Part shown: positions 12,561-24,469 of the stretch, in pieces
Layout: each line of letters opens with the position of its first letter
Position numbering within the stretch: position 1 is the stretch's first letter
Origin: Toxonevra muliebris
Taxonomy: Eukaryota > Arthropoda > Insecta > Diptera > Pallopteridae
Direction of reading: 5' to 3'
Length of the DNA: 64,000 bases
Assembly: GCA_963691655.1 (NCBI GenBank)
Contig: OY829326.1
Location: 59,823,776-59,887,775, forward strand
Position numbers and translations under genes: made by a program
Notes under the pieces: model-generated
Seen by the model: only the letters and a program-made list of their open reading frames with translations
Told to the model about the DNA's origin: nothing
Database searches by the model: none

Positions 12561-14019
12561 ATTTATGAAGATAGTATTCGTTTGTTATTCTCGCCCATGA
12601 GTCATTGTAGTTACAACGCCTTCTGTTTTCCTCACATGGATACTATTTTTCTGGCGGTGTTTTTGCGTTATTCCATTGACAGGCTCTCATGTAAAGAGGA
12701 TGTTTATTATCAGCCGAAGTATAATCTGCATTTTCACTATTGAGACAAGCGCTCTGGCTGTGGTGCCTGAACTCTTCTAGCCCTTTAGTTAACTTAAGAA
12801 CTTTCATTAAAATCTTCGCCACCCAGAGAAATATAATTGAAATAAGGCCGACTTTGCGAAAGTAAATGTAATTTAAATAAAAGTTCATTTTAAAAATAAT
12901 ATAATAGATTCTTTGTTTTTTTTTTTAGAATAAAAATATTCATCATTTTCTTTCGAACACAATTATATTTAAATTTTGCTTATGCTAAAAATTTTTTTTA
13001 ATTCTTCTCTTCAGAAACAATAGCAGAAACGAGACATCAAACGAAATCGTGCAGAAACTTTAAGATTGACCTCAAAATTATTACTAGTGCCAGCTTTTTC
13101 TTTTACTTTTCTTTTGCTGAAATTCCAAGCAAGCAAAATTCAGCATATTTTTCAACAGATTTCTTTTTTCCCCATTATAAAAAATGATGAAATCAATGAA
13201 AAAGGTTTTTATTTCACATCATGTTCATGATTTTGTTTTTTTTTTATATTTATTTATTTGTGATTTACATTCATATATGTATATATTGAATAGAGTACCG
13301 AATTTAAACCTTGCATACACTAGCGGATTCAAGGAGGAAGGGGGTTATTTCTAAGCCCCTCTGCCCCTCTTATAACATGATTACTGTGGAGACATTAAAA
13401 CTATTTGTTTTTCACAAATTGCCGGCAAATTTGTTACTAGCTCACTGCTTTTCCCTAATGAATACAATAACGGTTGTGACTCGAGTTAAGAGTTAGCATT
13501 TGAGTGCTTAAGAAACTATAACTTTAATTTGGCATATCTTTGTTTTCAAAGCAGTAAAAACCTTCGAAAAAATATTTCCACAAATAAAACACTAATTCCG
13601 ATTTATTTTTAATTTTTTAGTGTGGCTGTCAAAATTTTACAAGCTTAGCCAAAAAAGCAATAAGTTACGGCATTACATGCAATGTGGGACAAAACTAATC
13701 TGAAAAGTAGTGAAAAGTAGTTTCTAAGAAAATCAATCAACAATCACAAACTAATGACTAATTTTTATTAGTCAAATCGCGTTTACTCATAATTTTAGTT
13801 GTCATCATGACTAAGTAAAATGATGATTACGATTTGTTTTTTTTTTTTTTTATTAAGAAATACCAGAGAAATATTTAATGGGTTTTTACACCTGGGTGAC
13901 TTCCTTCAACTCGGCGAGTTTTGACCTATCTAGTTCAAATTTGACCCCGGCCGATTTTAACTTTTTCCTACCCAATGTCGCGTATATGCAACATTCACTT
14001 TTATGTGGCATACATATGT
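12561..14019. other. AT-rich stretch, no gene seen
   Basis: Contains a motif at 13316-13370 (ACACTAGCGGATTCAAGG, then GGGGGTTATTTCTAAGCCCC) that resembles sequence at 23648 and 3455 and is probably a dispersed repeat. T-rich runs occur near 13235 and 13838. Confidence 0.45.
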
Positions 14020-14023
14020 TTAA

Positions 14024-14036
14024 CCCTTTAATGCAT
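14024..14036 (+). repeat. left terminal inverted repeat of the piggyBac-like element
   Basis: CCCTTTAATGCAT directly follows TTAA and is matched in inverted orientation at 15787-15799. Confidence 0.85.
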
Positions 14037-14410
14037 CACATATCATATATGATATGCTTATTTCATTTCATGATAATTTTGTTTTGTGAAGATAATTTCT
14101 AGTTCTTTCTTCTATTTTGTATAAATTCGTTATTTTGGTTCATCTTTTTTGCATTCAACAGTCAGATATCCCATTACATTGATAGTTACGGTTGAGAGTT
14201 TGCAAACATCACGTATACTATTTTTCATAGCCCTGTGAACGTTTGAGTTTTTTGTCAAAATTTAATTATAAAAACATGTTAAATACATTATTTGGATTAA
14301 TTTAGCTCGCCTTTATTACAATTTAATGAATAACATTGCATTACAATTTTAAAAACAATATATTGATTTAAAAACTTTATTCAAAATCGTTTATATCATA
14401 TATGATATGA

Positions 14411-14742
14411 TCAGAGAACACCTTTGCAAGATAGGGGTTGAGCAAAGCTCAATTTGTAGATTTTGTAATGAGGAAGACGAATCATCAGAACATATTTTAG
14501 CTCAATGTGGAGCACTGATCCACAAAAGAAGGAAATGTCTGGGCATACACCAAGTGCCCAGTACCGAACTGGCATCCATAGATCCGAGCGCAATACTCAA
14601 ATTCTTGAGGGAGACTGGACTGGATGAGGTACTCTAGGCAGATTAGACTAGATAGAAAAGAGGGACGTACAATAGATCTTATAGGTCGCGGTACAATGAC
14701 AGAAACCTCTATAATACAATAATAATAATACAATACAATACA
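14411..14742 (+). mobile_element. 5'-truncated LINE fragment (I-like) inside the piggyBac element
   Basis: The frame from about 14407 to 14637 reads HLCKIGVEQSSICRFC, then EEDESSEHILAQCGAL and RRKCLGI. This is the C-terminal C-x2-C-x-H-x-C knuckle that follows RNase H in I-type and related LINEs, and here the cysteines and histidine are intact. The frame ends normally at TAG and is followed by about 100 bp of 3' sequence and a tail of AATAATAATA/CAATA repeats (14719-14742). ATGATATGA occurs before (14402-14410) and after (14743-14751) the insert, a likely 9-bp target duplication. Only the last 75 codons are present. Confidence 0.8.
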
Positions 14743-14809
14743 ATGATATGAGAACCAGAAAAAATGTTATATCATATATGACATTACATGCATTTATGCT
14801 GGGACGTTT

Positions 14810-15440
14810 TCCAGATGACTACACATGGAAGAAAGTTTCAAAGTGATGAGGTTGAGTTCATAATGAATAATTAGGACGTATGTGAGGATGATTTCGAAAC
14901 TGGGAACGATAAAGATGATGCCTGTACCTATAGCGAACTACACAATATGACCGCAGATAGGGCTAACCAACACGAAAAAGATGAGACTGATAATAACAGT
15001 GATATCAAAACAATTTCAATAGATACTAATTTACTAAACCGACAATAATTAGCTGAAAAGCTTAAGGCTATCAAAAATTCATTTGGAAGAAGAGAAACTT
15101 CGAACCTATGCACTCCATGTGCAATTTTTAACTTATTTTTCCAACCGGATATCATTAACTCAATTCTAGCAGAAAGTAAATTATTTGCTCGATAGTGTGA
15201 TACATCGAGCAAATTTTGTTTATCCGCTGCTGAGCTGCGGAAATACATTGGAGTTGGCGTGCTTATGTCCGTTGCCCAAATTCTAAATACAAAAAGGTAT
15301 TGGAGTCAAACTATATGTAATGAAACTTGCGGGAATCCCTCAGTATTTACATATATTTCAACGACAATCCTAAGCAGAATCTTCCAGCAAAACCTAATAA
15401 ATTTTTTAGATGAGGAAGGTTCCTTAAATATGCAAATGTG
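14810..15440 (+). pseudogene. piggyBac-type transposase N-terminal remnant
   Basis: The + strand reads an acidic segment (DDFETGNDKDDACTY at about 14889), then NLCTPCAIFNLFFQPDIIN (about 15100-15156), AESKLFAR and, after a stop, SAAELRKYIGVGVLMSVAQ at about 15222-15280 followed by KRYWSQT. This order, with TP..xFxLFF..dIIe.I, ..L(Y/F)AR, E(L/M)r.fIGv..LM and yW, is the start of the piggyBac-type transposase fold. Stops interrupt it near 14867, 15048 and 15195. The catalytic aspartates and C-terminal cysteine-rich finger are not found, so the 3' half was deleted. It cannot encode an active enzyme. Confidence 0.75.
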
Positions 15441-15786
15441 ATACTACAGTTTGTTTTAACAAAATCAGGAGCTATATTTCAGTTTCATGGGTTATAAGCC
15501 AAACAATTAATACTTAATTTTTTAGCTGTGAATAATTAATTGTTATAAGTGAATACCTTTAGGTTTTCTTCATATTTTTACTACATTGAACAGAGCAATA
15601 TTCAAAAATGAATTTAAAAAGCTAAAAAATTATAGATTTAATGCATGATATATCATATATGATATCTATAGAAATTTCTCTATAGCTAGCAAACAGGTAA
15701 ATTATTTCCAAAATTCTTATCATTTTCGTGATCAGGGCTATAAAATACATACAAAAATATTTTTTTTTCTTAAAAAGAAAAAAATC

Positions 15787-15799
15787 ATGCATTAAAGGG
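15787..15799 (-). repeat. right terminal inverted repeat of the piggyBac-like element
   Basis: ATGCATTAAAGGG, the complement of the left end, directly precedes TTAA at 15800-15803. Confidence 0.85.
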
Positions 15800-15803
15800 T
15801 TAA

Positions 15804-18800
15804 CAAATATTACTATTAACGCTATTTGTATTCGGTTCTGTTAGGTATTCTTCACGTTTGCTGATTGCCGAATATTTGAAATTTCTTGCTTAAGTAACTT
15901 TTTTAATGTTTTGTCTTTGAAGTCCAGCAAAAAACCTAAGTGGAAAATTTTTTAATAAAATCTTTTGTACTATTTTTTGAAAAATAATGCATTAAATTAT
16001 TACTAACAGGAAATTTTTTTTATCAGATATGTTTATAAAAGTTAAGAGAATATGAAAATCATAAAATTGGAGAAAAGGAGTTATCCAGTGGTTGTCTACA
16101 GCTTGATAGCTCTGTTTTTTTTTTTAACCATTAAAAACAATTCAATGTAGAAGCAAGAAATTTGGTGTCATGATTGTCGAAGACTTAAGTAACCAGAAGT
16201 TCACAACAAAAGAGTTCTCTCAAGCCCCATTATAATTCGGGCGTCAAAGGGTTAAAAGAGATGAAATCCTTCGTACAATTTTTTGAGTGCTTTTGAAATA
16301 TGTGACCTTAACTATTATAATTATCATTATATTTCTTAAAAACAAGGCCAAATAGAAAATTCGAATAATTATTTCGTACCTTTCTTAAACAGTGTCGTGC
16401 CCATATGAAGTCCTTCCCAAAGAATATTTTATCCTACACAAAAAGTTTTAAAAATTGGCAAATCAACTTGGAACTCTTTGCTTTGGCATTCTGCTGCTAA
16501 TGGCTATTATTTTGAATATTTAGTAGCAGAATAATTTAATCACTTTCCACTACCAATATATCAACACATATCTACATAGCAAGTATGTATGTATGTATAA
16601 TTTATTTTATTTTTTTCAAACTGGCAATTAAAATTCTAAATCGTCTCAAATATCATGTATTCCAACTATACAACTACATAACAACATCATCAATTTAGAT
16701 TTATTACGCAATCAATATTTTTTAGATAGTTGTAAATATTTGCAGGCTGGTAAAAAGTTGAGAAAATAGTTAACATATTAGAATCTACTAGAAAATAAAA
16801 GAGGAACTCTGAGCGTAATAAAAAAAAATTTATCGGGCATGAAATTTTCATCCCTACTTATAATCGCCCACAATAATAAAGACAAGACAAGTGCTCACCT
16901 TCGAAAGTGCTTTTATCTGTCCTCTTGTAAATAGTGTTATGCCCTCAGCATCCAACTCTTTTTGGCATTCGATGCTTAAATAATAACAGATATTAAATAC
17001 GAGTATTTGCATTTCACTTATGCACATATTTTTTGCATTTTAGTAGATTCTGTTTTATACCTTCATTGTTTTTGCATTTCACCAAAAAATAAAATAAATA
17101 ATAAATTTTGTAGCCGCATAACTCGTTTTCCAATTAAGAAACATACCAAACATTTGCAGCTTAGTTATTTACTTTTTTTTTTAAGGTTTTAAGGTTAAAT
17201 GAGATTTTGTGGTTTTTTAGCTTTTAATTAACACGGTCTGACTTTTCGCACAACAACCAAAACCAAATAAAACTTTGACGTTTTTGTTTTTTATTTTCGT
17301 ATTTTTTAGTTAGAGAATCAAACTATTTTTTTTTGTTTTTTTTTTTTTTTTTTTTTTTAGTTGCAAGCAAATTTCATTGAAAACCTTATGCCAATTTTCA
17401 ATTCATTTTTTTTAAATTTTTTTTGTGTTTGCGTGGATTTTTGCTTTTCGCTTTAGTTTTAATACACAGTACAGGAATATATAGAAATATCCATAGTTAT
17501 GTACAGTATGCAAATGGAAGTGTAAATATAAAAAAAAAAAGTTTTATATGGGTTAATCTCACAGCAAAGAGGTCCATTTGAAAATTTGTTTCTAGTTTTT
17601 GTGATGTTTGGTGATTTATTGGAAGTGTTGAATTTGGTTTGCGATTTTTACAGAGTAAGTGTGGATAAAAATTGTTGCTATTTATTTTTTTTAGATTTGG
17701 TAGTTACGGAGGAATAGGAAATTTTAGACAAATTTTAGTTGTTACTTTTAGTCAATAGTTATGTAATCCCAGTAAATGGGCCCCTTTCCTATTGTACACA
17801 CGTAAAAACTTATTTGTATGTATGTTAATGACTTTCATAAAAGTTATAATTATTGTATGCAGTGACAAAAATAAACTGAAAAAATACAGGTAATAAAAAG
17901 AATTTGAAATGCTTGCTTGGCAAAGTACAATTTTTATTCGGAAGTTAATTTCATAAAAATATTGGCACAAATTCTGAACGAAGCATCAGATGCTGTGATC
18001 GACAAAAGAAATGTATTCGATCCGCATGGAAAAAAATACTTACAGTTCATAATTTCAATTCCGTGCAACGATCAAATTGCAGACGGAACGTTCGGGAACC
18101 GTTCTTTTTCGGTTACGTTTCGTTTATAGTCCGGTATTTTTATCTATTATGAAAACTTTGAAAGCTTTAAGCTTAACTGGTAGTTCCTATAACGAATCTG
18201 GCTGAACAAAACTCTGAAAATGTTCCGATTATCTTGAAATTTGTTATATTTAGAAGCACTGATCTCTTATTGATATTATATAAAAATGGGTATGGCCATT
18301 TATTTATTAAAATTTTGACTTTTGTCTAGTTAGATTAGTTAACGGAACCATTATACGTAGTGCGGTCGCTTTCAAATTTTTTCTTGTCGACTTGTCGAAA
18401 TGTACGGATTGTCAGTAATTTTAAACCTGGCGTTGGTAAAATCTATCATGTCCGCGCGTCGTTCCATAGTAGGCTCTCCCTAGTTGAACTGTAAAGTTTT
18501 TGCAACGAAAGAATTCTTCCCCACAGAAATGGTACGGCACCCGCAGGCTAGCCAAAGGGCACTAAGCCTATAAGTGATCACGCCTCTCTAAGGTGTACCT
18601 TTTTTTGCGCTGGCTCAAATCATCAACCAAGCATCAAAAAGTCTATGATTATAGATAATAGTTGTAGTCGTTCAGCACGCGATCCACCAATTCTTCACAG
18701 AATCCACACAAAAGGTATCCTGAACTTTATTGGCCTTGGAGCATAACCTCATACTTCAGGGAGGTCTAAGTCCTTTTTTTTTTGCTGTTCCTCAAATCCG

Positions 18801-19259
18801 GTCATCAACTCCTCGAGTTTTTCTTTTACTTATCATTGCACTGTCCGCTGTCAACTCAACTGTTGTTGTTGTCCTGTTTCTCATTGTGTGTAATGGAATA
18901 TCCACTATTCCTGTGTGCTATCGAGTTGGGTTTCGTGCTCTAAACTTCTGTGGATTCTTGTACATGCCATTTTGGTCTTGAGCGCGCTCATTTGTTTCCT
19001 TGAATTGGCGAATTCCACTTTTCTATCGCACGCTTAGAAATTTTGTCAGAGTGCAGAGTGTAACTAATCCGCTGCCACTTTCGTCATTGCATAATGTAGG
19101 TAGTGGGTTTCTGGTCCTAGATTTTGTATTGCTGTTCATTTGATTAGCAAAAACACTACAGTTTTTCGAGTAACACTAGTGACACTTTCCATGTGCTCAA
19201 CCTCGCCAAAAGTAGATTTCGTCTCACCAATTCAATTAGTCAAATAAGATTTAGTTGAC
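15804..19259. other. AT-rich stretch, no gene seen
   Basis: A lone piggyBac-like end (CGGGCGTCAAAGGG then TTAA) sits at 16238-16255 without a visible partner. A run of more than 20 T lies at 17336-17358. The block 18400-19100 is slightly GC-richer with short frames and may be old repeat DNA, but no family could be named. Confidence 0.45.
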
Positions 19260-19444
19260 GACCTCGATAGTCTAGTGAGTAGCGAACTAAACTTTCACCC
19301 GAGAGGTTGCGGGTTCAATTCCCGTCTTGGACTGGTGGTTAATTTTCATAACCTAGGTAGGTCCATAACCAAGTGGTATCACAATGGGTCGTTCAGGCCA
19401 AAGTTTGTTCCTGGACAGCAGCTTAACCAAAGCTAATCTAACCT
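19260..19444 (+). mobile_element. tRNA-derived SINE, copy 1
   Basis: The head resembles a tRNA: GACCTCGATAGTCTAGTGAG includes a box A-like segment, and GGGTTCAATTCCC at 19311-19323 fits the box B consensus, so polymerase III transcription is expected. The body continues GTTAATTTTCATAACC and the tail reads GTGGTATCACAATGGGTCG, then GGACAGCAGC and AACCAAAGCTAATCTAACC. The same head, body and tail order is found at 53383-53688. The tail also matches the 3' end of the LINE at 56868-57140. No functional tRNA fold (acceptor stem) is evident. Confidence 0.8.
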
Positions 19445-19801
19445 TAGCTTTAGATTCATCGCCGTCACTAGATATTAAAATGTCTAACTATTGACTAAAT
19501 GATATCGACTGTTCAGCGCGTCAGTCATCACCAACAAACAGAATAACGGCAAAAGTGGATCCTGAAGTTTTAAGTCTCCATATGAAAACTAAGCTGCATT
19601 GTGAAAAAATTCTTTCGCTGGAAACTAACAACTTGGTCGATGAAGATAATTCCGGACTGACAATAACTGAAACCATCGATGAAAATAATAAAAAAGTGCA
19701 CAAAATGGTTTTGGATGTCTATTGAATGAAAGTTAGAGTGTATGGTGAAGCTATGGAAATATTGTATAGAGGAATTTCAGAAAATATTAACTGAAGATTC
19801 G

Positions 19802-21313
19802 ATAATAGCATCGGGTATGTTTCCCAGCGTAATAAGCGATATTATGCATAAGGGACTGGATAAGCTGAATATCTGGGCCATTGGATGTGGTCTCCAGAAA
19901 AAATCGAACTAATGCTTTTCACTACTAAAACCAAAATTTCGACCTTCAAACTCACAACTCTCAACGAACAATAGTAAAAACTATCACATAAAGCCAAATG
20001 CTTAGGAGTTATGTTGGACCCCAAGCGAAACTGGAAATACAATATCTAGTTGCGAGCTAGGAATACTTACGTAGCCTACTACTCGTGTAAAAGAATGTTT
20101 GGTAAAAAATAGGGATTACGTCTTCGCATCACTCATTGGATGTATGAGGCAATTGTACGTCCAATACCGGCGGCTCTAAGCAAGAACTATATTGTTGAGA
20201 AACTCAACAAAGTTCAAAGGGCAGCGTGTGTCGGGATCACGGGGTGCATATGTACTTCTCAGTTGAATGCCCTCAACGTAATACTACATCTCCTACCTAT
20301 TGACAAAAACATTAAAAACTCAGCCTGCAACAGTGAGTTAAGGGTTAAAGCAACAGGTTCTTTGTCAGAACAAACTTACGGTCATAGTATGGTGTTACAT
20401 ACAGTGCCAAGGAATTTGACGCTGATAACGACAGACTATATAACACCTCAACCAGACTTTGAAAAGGACTTTATGATTAGACTTCCGTCTAGAAATGAGT
20501 GGTTAAAAAGAAATTTTCAAATTGAATAAGGATGGATATGGATATACCATATACACAGACGGCTCCAAAATGGATCTGAGTGTTGGTGCAGGGGTATATT
20601 CACCTCACGCTACAGTTTTTCAGTTGGAAGTACTTGCAATCGGGAAAGCATATCAAATCACTTAACACATTAAGGAGAGATGTTAGGTTGCAATTTTCAC
20701 GGACAGTCAGGCCGCAATTACTGCCCTACAGTTTAATACCATCAACTCAAATCTGGTCAGATAGTACAGAGATAAACTCGGTACGTTTAGTCTTCATGTA
20801 GTCTTCATGCGGGTTCCTGGCTATAGGAATATTGATAAAGTGAGAAAACAGATGAATTAGCGCAAAAAAGTCCCTCTTAACCTAACCCATGCAGAATTGG
20901 TACCTGTTTCTCTGGAGGCGATCAAGAAAGGCATCAACCTACACTATATTTTCTTAGCTAGCAGGAGATGGAAGACACTCACATCATGCAATACCTCCCG
21001 TGCGACCTGGACGATATACAATATTGGTTGGTTTAGGGAACTTAGCACCAGGGAGCGTACAGGCATCGCCAGGCTTGTTGCGGTCTTTACAGGTCACTGA
21101 CCTATAAGCACTCACGCAGAGAAACTGCATACGCCTTTCAACAAACATTGTAGAAGTTGCGGAAACTACGACGAAAAAGAAACACCAACCCACTTCAACA
21201 TTCATTTTTTTTTATCTTTAGGAGAGGTAGTGGTATCAAAACAGCGCAAAAACGGTAATTGTGATTTACGCGTGGACTGCTGTAGATCAGCCACATAAAC
21301 TAACCAACCAACC
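19802..21313 (+). mobile_element. LINE (Jockey/LOA-like) inserted in mariner, 5'-truncated
   Basis: AACTGAAGATTCG occurs at 19789-19801 and 21314-21326 and is the target duplication; the tail is a short AACC array (21302-21313). Coding order on the + strand: end of reverse transcriptase (KIELMLFTTKTKI, CLGVMLDPKRNWKYN, then MYEAIVRPI and VEKLNKVQRAACVGITG at 20140-20260, and LNVILHLLPID), RNase H start (YTIYTDGSKMDLSVGAGVY, about 20540; VFQLEVLAI), a linker (RTGIARLVAVFTGH) and the C-terminal knuckle (HCRSCGNYDEKETPTHF at about 21145-21195). Stops and frameshifts separate these pieces, and the catalytic YADD region lies upstream of the truncation, so the copy is dead. About 1.5 kb of a normally 4-6 kb element remains. 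Confidence 0.85.
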
Positions 21314-21866
21314 AACTGAAGATTCGGATTTGTCAGAGATCAACGCGCGTCGGTTGCCGTATTTGCTCATTTGGATTTTTGCTCTTGAGCCGACCACTTC
21401 ACTCCTGCGGCAGAGCAACAGTTAAAAAAGCATGTTGAGAAAAGTATGTCTGGTCCAAAGAAAGCGAAGACGGTGCACTCGGCCAGAAAGATTATGGCTT
21501 CTGTTTTTTTGAGATAGCAAGAGTGTATTACTTATTGACTATATGGAAAATAGTCAAACGATAACTGAATCATATTATGCAGCATTATTAGACAAACTGA
21601 AGGTAGCAATCATTGAAAAACGTTGATGTTTGCAAATGGAATTGGTATTATTTTATCAAGACGAATGCACCAGCTTGAACTTGAGTAGTAGCTTGAAATT
21701 CATGAATTGGAATTTGAACCACGCCTTTTTTTATCGGATCTGGTCACCCTGTTAATTTTTTAGAAGCTGAAAGTTTGGCTCGGAGGCACAATTTTTCGTC
21801 AAATGACGAGGTTATGTTAGTCTCAAATGACTATTTTAGAGACCACTGCGCCAATTATGTACTATA

Positions 21867-22487
21867 CATTCTGTCAAATAAGTACCCGGAAATTCTCATT
21901 TTAAATTTTCCCTCTGAGAATATTTCAAAAAAATTTAGTTTGGTTACGGCATCATTAAGAACAAGTCAACCTTTTGTGTGCGTTGCGATTTTTACTATGG
22001 ATATAAAAATATCGAACAAAGAGTTTGTGTGAAATTTTGCGTTTCAAACGAAATTTCTTGTGCCAAAACGACATGTTTTGGATATGCGGAAAGTCTCAGC
22101 GCGATTGGTGCCAAAAGATCTGAATTTTCTTCAAAAAGTGAATCGCAGTAAGGTGGCTGAAGACATGCTTGAACGCGTAAATTCCGATCCAACGTTCATC
22201 GAACGCATCATAACTGGTGACGAGACATGGGTTTTCGAGTACGACATGGAAACAAGTCAACAATCATCGGAATGGCGCGCCAAAAATGAGCCGAAACCGA
22301 AATCGCAACGCACACAAAAGGTTGACTTGTTCTTAATGACGCCGTAACCAAACTAAATGACACATAGCAATAAAAATTCACAGAATAGTGGTTGACAGTT
22401 GTGCCAACCTGGGAAAAAAAAATTTTTGAAATATTCTCAGAGGGAAAATTTAAAATGAGAATTTCCGGGTACTTATTTGACAGAATG
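21867..22487 (+). mobile_element. foldback mariner derivative, copy A (621 bp)
   Basis: TA flanks the unit at 21865-21866 and 22488-22489. Both ends start CATTCTGTCAAATAAGTACC as inverted copies. Between the arms lies a mariner transposase piece: the first codons, then a jump to HVLDMRKVSARLVPKDLNF and RIITGDETWVFEYDMETSQQ (22060-22270), which keeps the first catalytic aspartate (GDETW) but lacks the helix-turn-helix region and the second and third catalytic residues. Relative to copy B at 61628 the left arm lacks about 65 bp (near 21931). It can only have moved with help from a full-length mariner. Confidence 0.85.
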
Positions 22488-22590
22488 TATAGAGGGATTA
22501 AAGAAAGAAAAAGTGAATAGACCTAAAAGGAGATGAGGTTAAAGCGCTATCTTAGGTTAAAAACTTTTTGATCCACCCTCGTATGTGGAC

Positions 22591-24447
22591 TCTTCTAACT
22601 CCGCTACGGATTTCAAATTCTTCTCAGACAATTTTCATTCATTAGATTAGATAGCCAGGTTTAAGAAACTTTAAATCAAAACTGATTTTACGAATACTAT
22701 TACTCAACTTTTTCTATTTAATTGAACTTCGCTTTTTTTTAGCGAATTACAGAGGTGCAATTCCACTTCCTATTCTTCCATCAATAGGGTCATGCTTGCG
22801 CCACATTTATGTACATACAGATATTCACATGCATACATATGCAAACATGTTTTAATGCATTGCTTAAATTTGCATATGTATTTGCATAAAATAATTTTAC
22901 GATATCAAGTACATTTGACACTTATTCTACTACACATTTTCCACTTTTTGTTTGTATGGAAGAAATATTTCCACAAATGTTGACACAATTCTACATCGCA
23001 CGAAAGGAAGTAAGTACTAGGTATAAAAGAACGAATGTGACGCCATTTGGTCCCTTTGAAAATTGAAAATTCTTTTATACCGGCATACAATTGTAAAAAA
23101 ATTATTCACCACACATACATACACACATACTCTACCACATTTACAAATGCATGCCTTTGCATTTTCGTCATGAAAATTACAATTACTTGAATGCATTGAA
23201 ACAATTAACATATTTAATTAAAATAAACAATCAAAAAGAATGAAGAACAAAACCCACGAAAAAGACCCAAGGCATCTAGGTACACATTAAAGTAAAATAA
23301 GGGCTACGGGGGTAGTCATTGGAATAAATGCGGTACCGTGAATGGTACAGAGATTAAAAGAAAATGCCCTTCAGTTCAGAAACAGTAAATGTTGGAATAT
23401 ATAACAATGAAATTTAAGTATCGTAGGCTGAATATTTTTACATACCGAGCACAAGTATTATTGAAAAAGATTAAACGTTAAGCTGCAAGGCATCTTGGAA
23501 AATGGAGCTCTGTTTATAGCCCAACTATAAATACAAATACAGATGCATGCACACATACATGCTCGAATTTGCATTCATGCAGAAAAGTATTTTTGCAAAT
23601 TCTACATACTTACACGTATGTAAGTATAATCGATATTTACATTACCCGTGTATGCACTAACGGGTCCAAGGGGGGATTTTTGGGGTTAAAACATCTCTTT
23701 AACCGATTAATGTTTCATAAAGTCTAATGGTTGTTCATGAATTAAAAAAAAATTAATTGAAGAACACATTGAAAGGCTCTCAGCCCCCTCCTACTCAGTA
23801 ATCTCTGAATCCACGCGTGTGTGCGCGCGTTTTTACTCTTTTTACCAACTTCATTACATAAATTAATTTAATAATATTTAACTTTATCATACAATATAAA
23901 GGAACGCAAATATTTGCAGAAAGTTTATCCATTAGAAAAAAAAGAAACAAAAACATTTTTATTTATTTTCGTTTTTTTTTTTTAATTTTAATGAATTCCA
24001 GTAAATGTTGAGCGTAAAATGCTTTCATGCGAATTGCCCAGAAAAAATAAAAAATATTAGTTACATAAAATTACATTAATTTTTTAACTTTTTATTTGCC
24101 CGCAAGTGCATTGAAAATTTTCAAACTCTTTCATTAAGGCTTATTTTGTTGTTGGGCATAAAATAATAATAAAAAAAAGTAAAATAATGTAAAACGAAAA
24201 ATTACAAATTTTTAGTCTAAATGTTTTTCAAAATTTTTTTGGCTTTGCCTACATTCCTTATATTTTTTTTAACCAAGAACAGCGATCAAAACATAGAGAA
24301 ATCCATTGGAAAGGGGATATATCTCCACTTCAAGTGCTGCTCTAAATGTTTAGTTTGGTTTACTAGATTTATATACTCAAAAGCAAGCAATGAACATAGT
24401 CTCGAGCGATGGAAATGATCCAAGGCCCAAGCAAATTTACCGTCAGC
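22591..24447. other. AT-rich stretch, no gene seen
   Basis: At 23648-23820 sequence beginning TGCACTAACGGGTCCAAGGG and ending near AGTAATCTCTGAATCCACGC resembles motifs at 13316 and 3455 and may be a small dispersed repeat. CATACA-type simple repeats occur near 22800-22860 and 23105-23130. Nothing else was recognised. Confidence 0.45.
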
Positions 24448-24455
24448 TATGGAAG

Positions 24456-24469
24456 CAGCGTTGCCAGAA
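24456..24469 (+). repeat. left terminal inverted repeat of hAT
   Basis: CAGCGTTGCCAGAA, matching the complemented right end at 12 of 14 positions. Confidence 0.88.

Larger units (their letters stand above)
14024..15799 (+). mobile_element. piggyBac-like element, internally deleted and interrupted
   Basis: TTAA at 14020-14023 and 15800-15803 flanks matching 13-bp ends CCCTTTAATGCAT (14024-14036, inverted at 15787-15799), which is the arrangement of piggyBac elements. The unit is 1776 bp including a 332-bp LINE fragment (14411-14742). A piggyBac-family N-terminal protein segment is readable at 14810-15440; the catalytic part downstream is missing. The 16-bp palindrome ATATCATATATGATAT recurs at 14040, 14393, 14769 (one mismatch) and 15650. 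Confidence 0.85.
19500..22590 (+). pseudogene. old mariner element, split by two later insertions
   Basis: Mariner transposase is readable in pieces on the + strand. 19620-19800 holds LVDEDNSG, then DENNKKVHKMVLD and MKVRVYGEAMEI, the linker after the helix-turn-helix region. After the LINE insertion it resumes in ILTEDSDLSEI (21311), then KKAKTVHSARKIMASVF (about 21459), VLLIDYMENSQTITESYYA (about 21525), LFYQDECTS (about 21654) and RRHNFSSNDEVM (21781). These match the order VMASVFWD, LIDYLEKGKTIT, FHQDNAP and RRFSSNEEV of mariners. The MITE at 21867-22487 then interrupts it, and GIK..KxE..KGDEV-like sequence follows from 22490. Stops and frameshifts are numerous. A possible terminal repeat (TTTTTGATCCACCCTCGTA) ends near 22585; no left partner was found. 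Confidence 0.75.

Noticed and set aside
18730..18981. Hydrophobic 83-codon frame
   Set aside because: No membrane-protein family recognised; probably chance in T-rich DNA.
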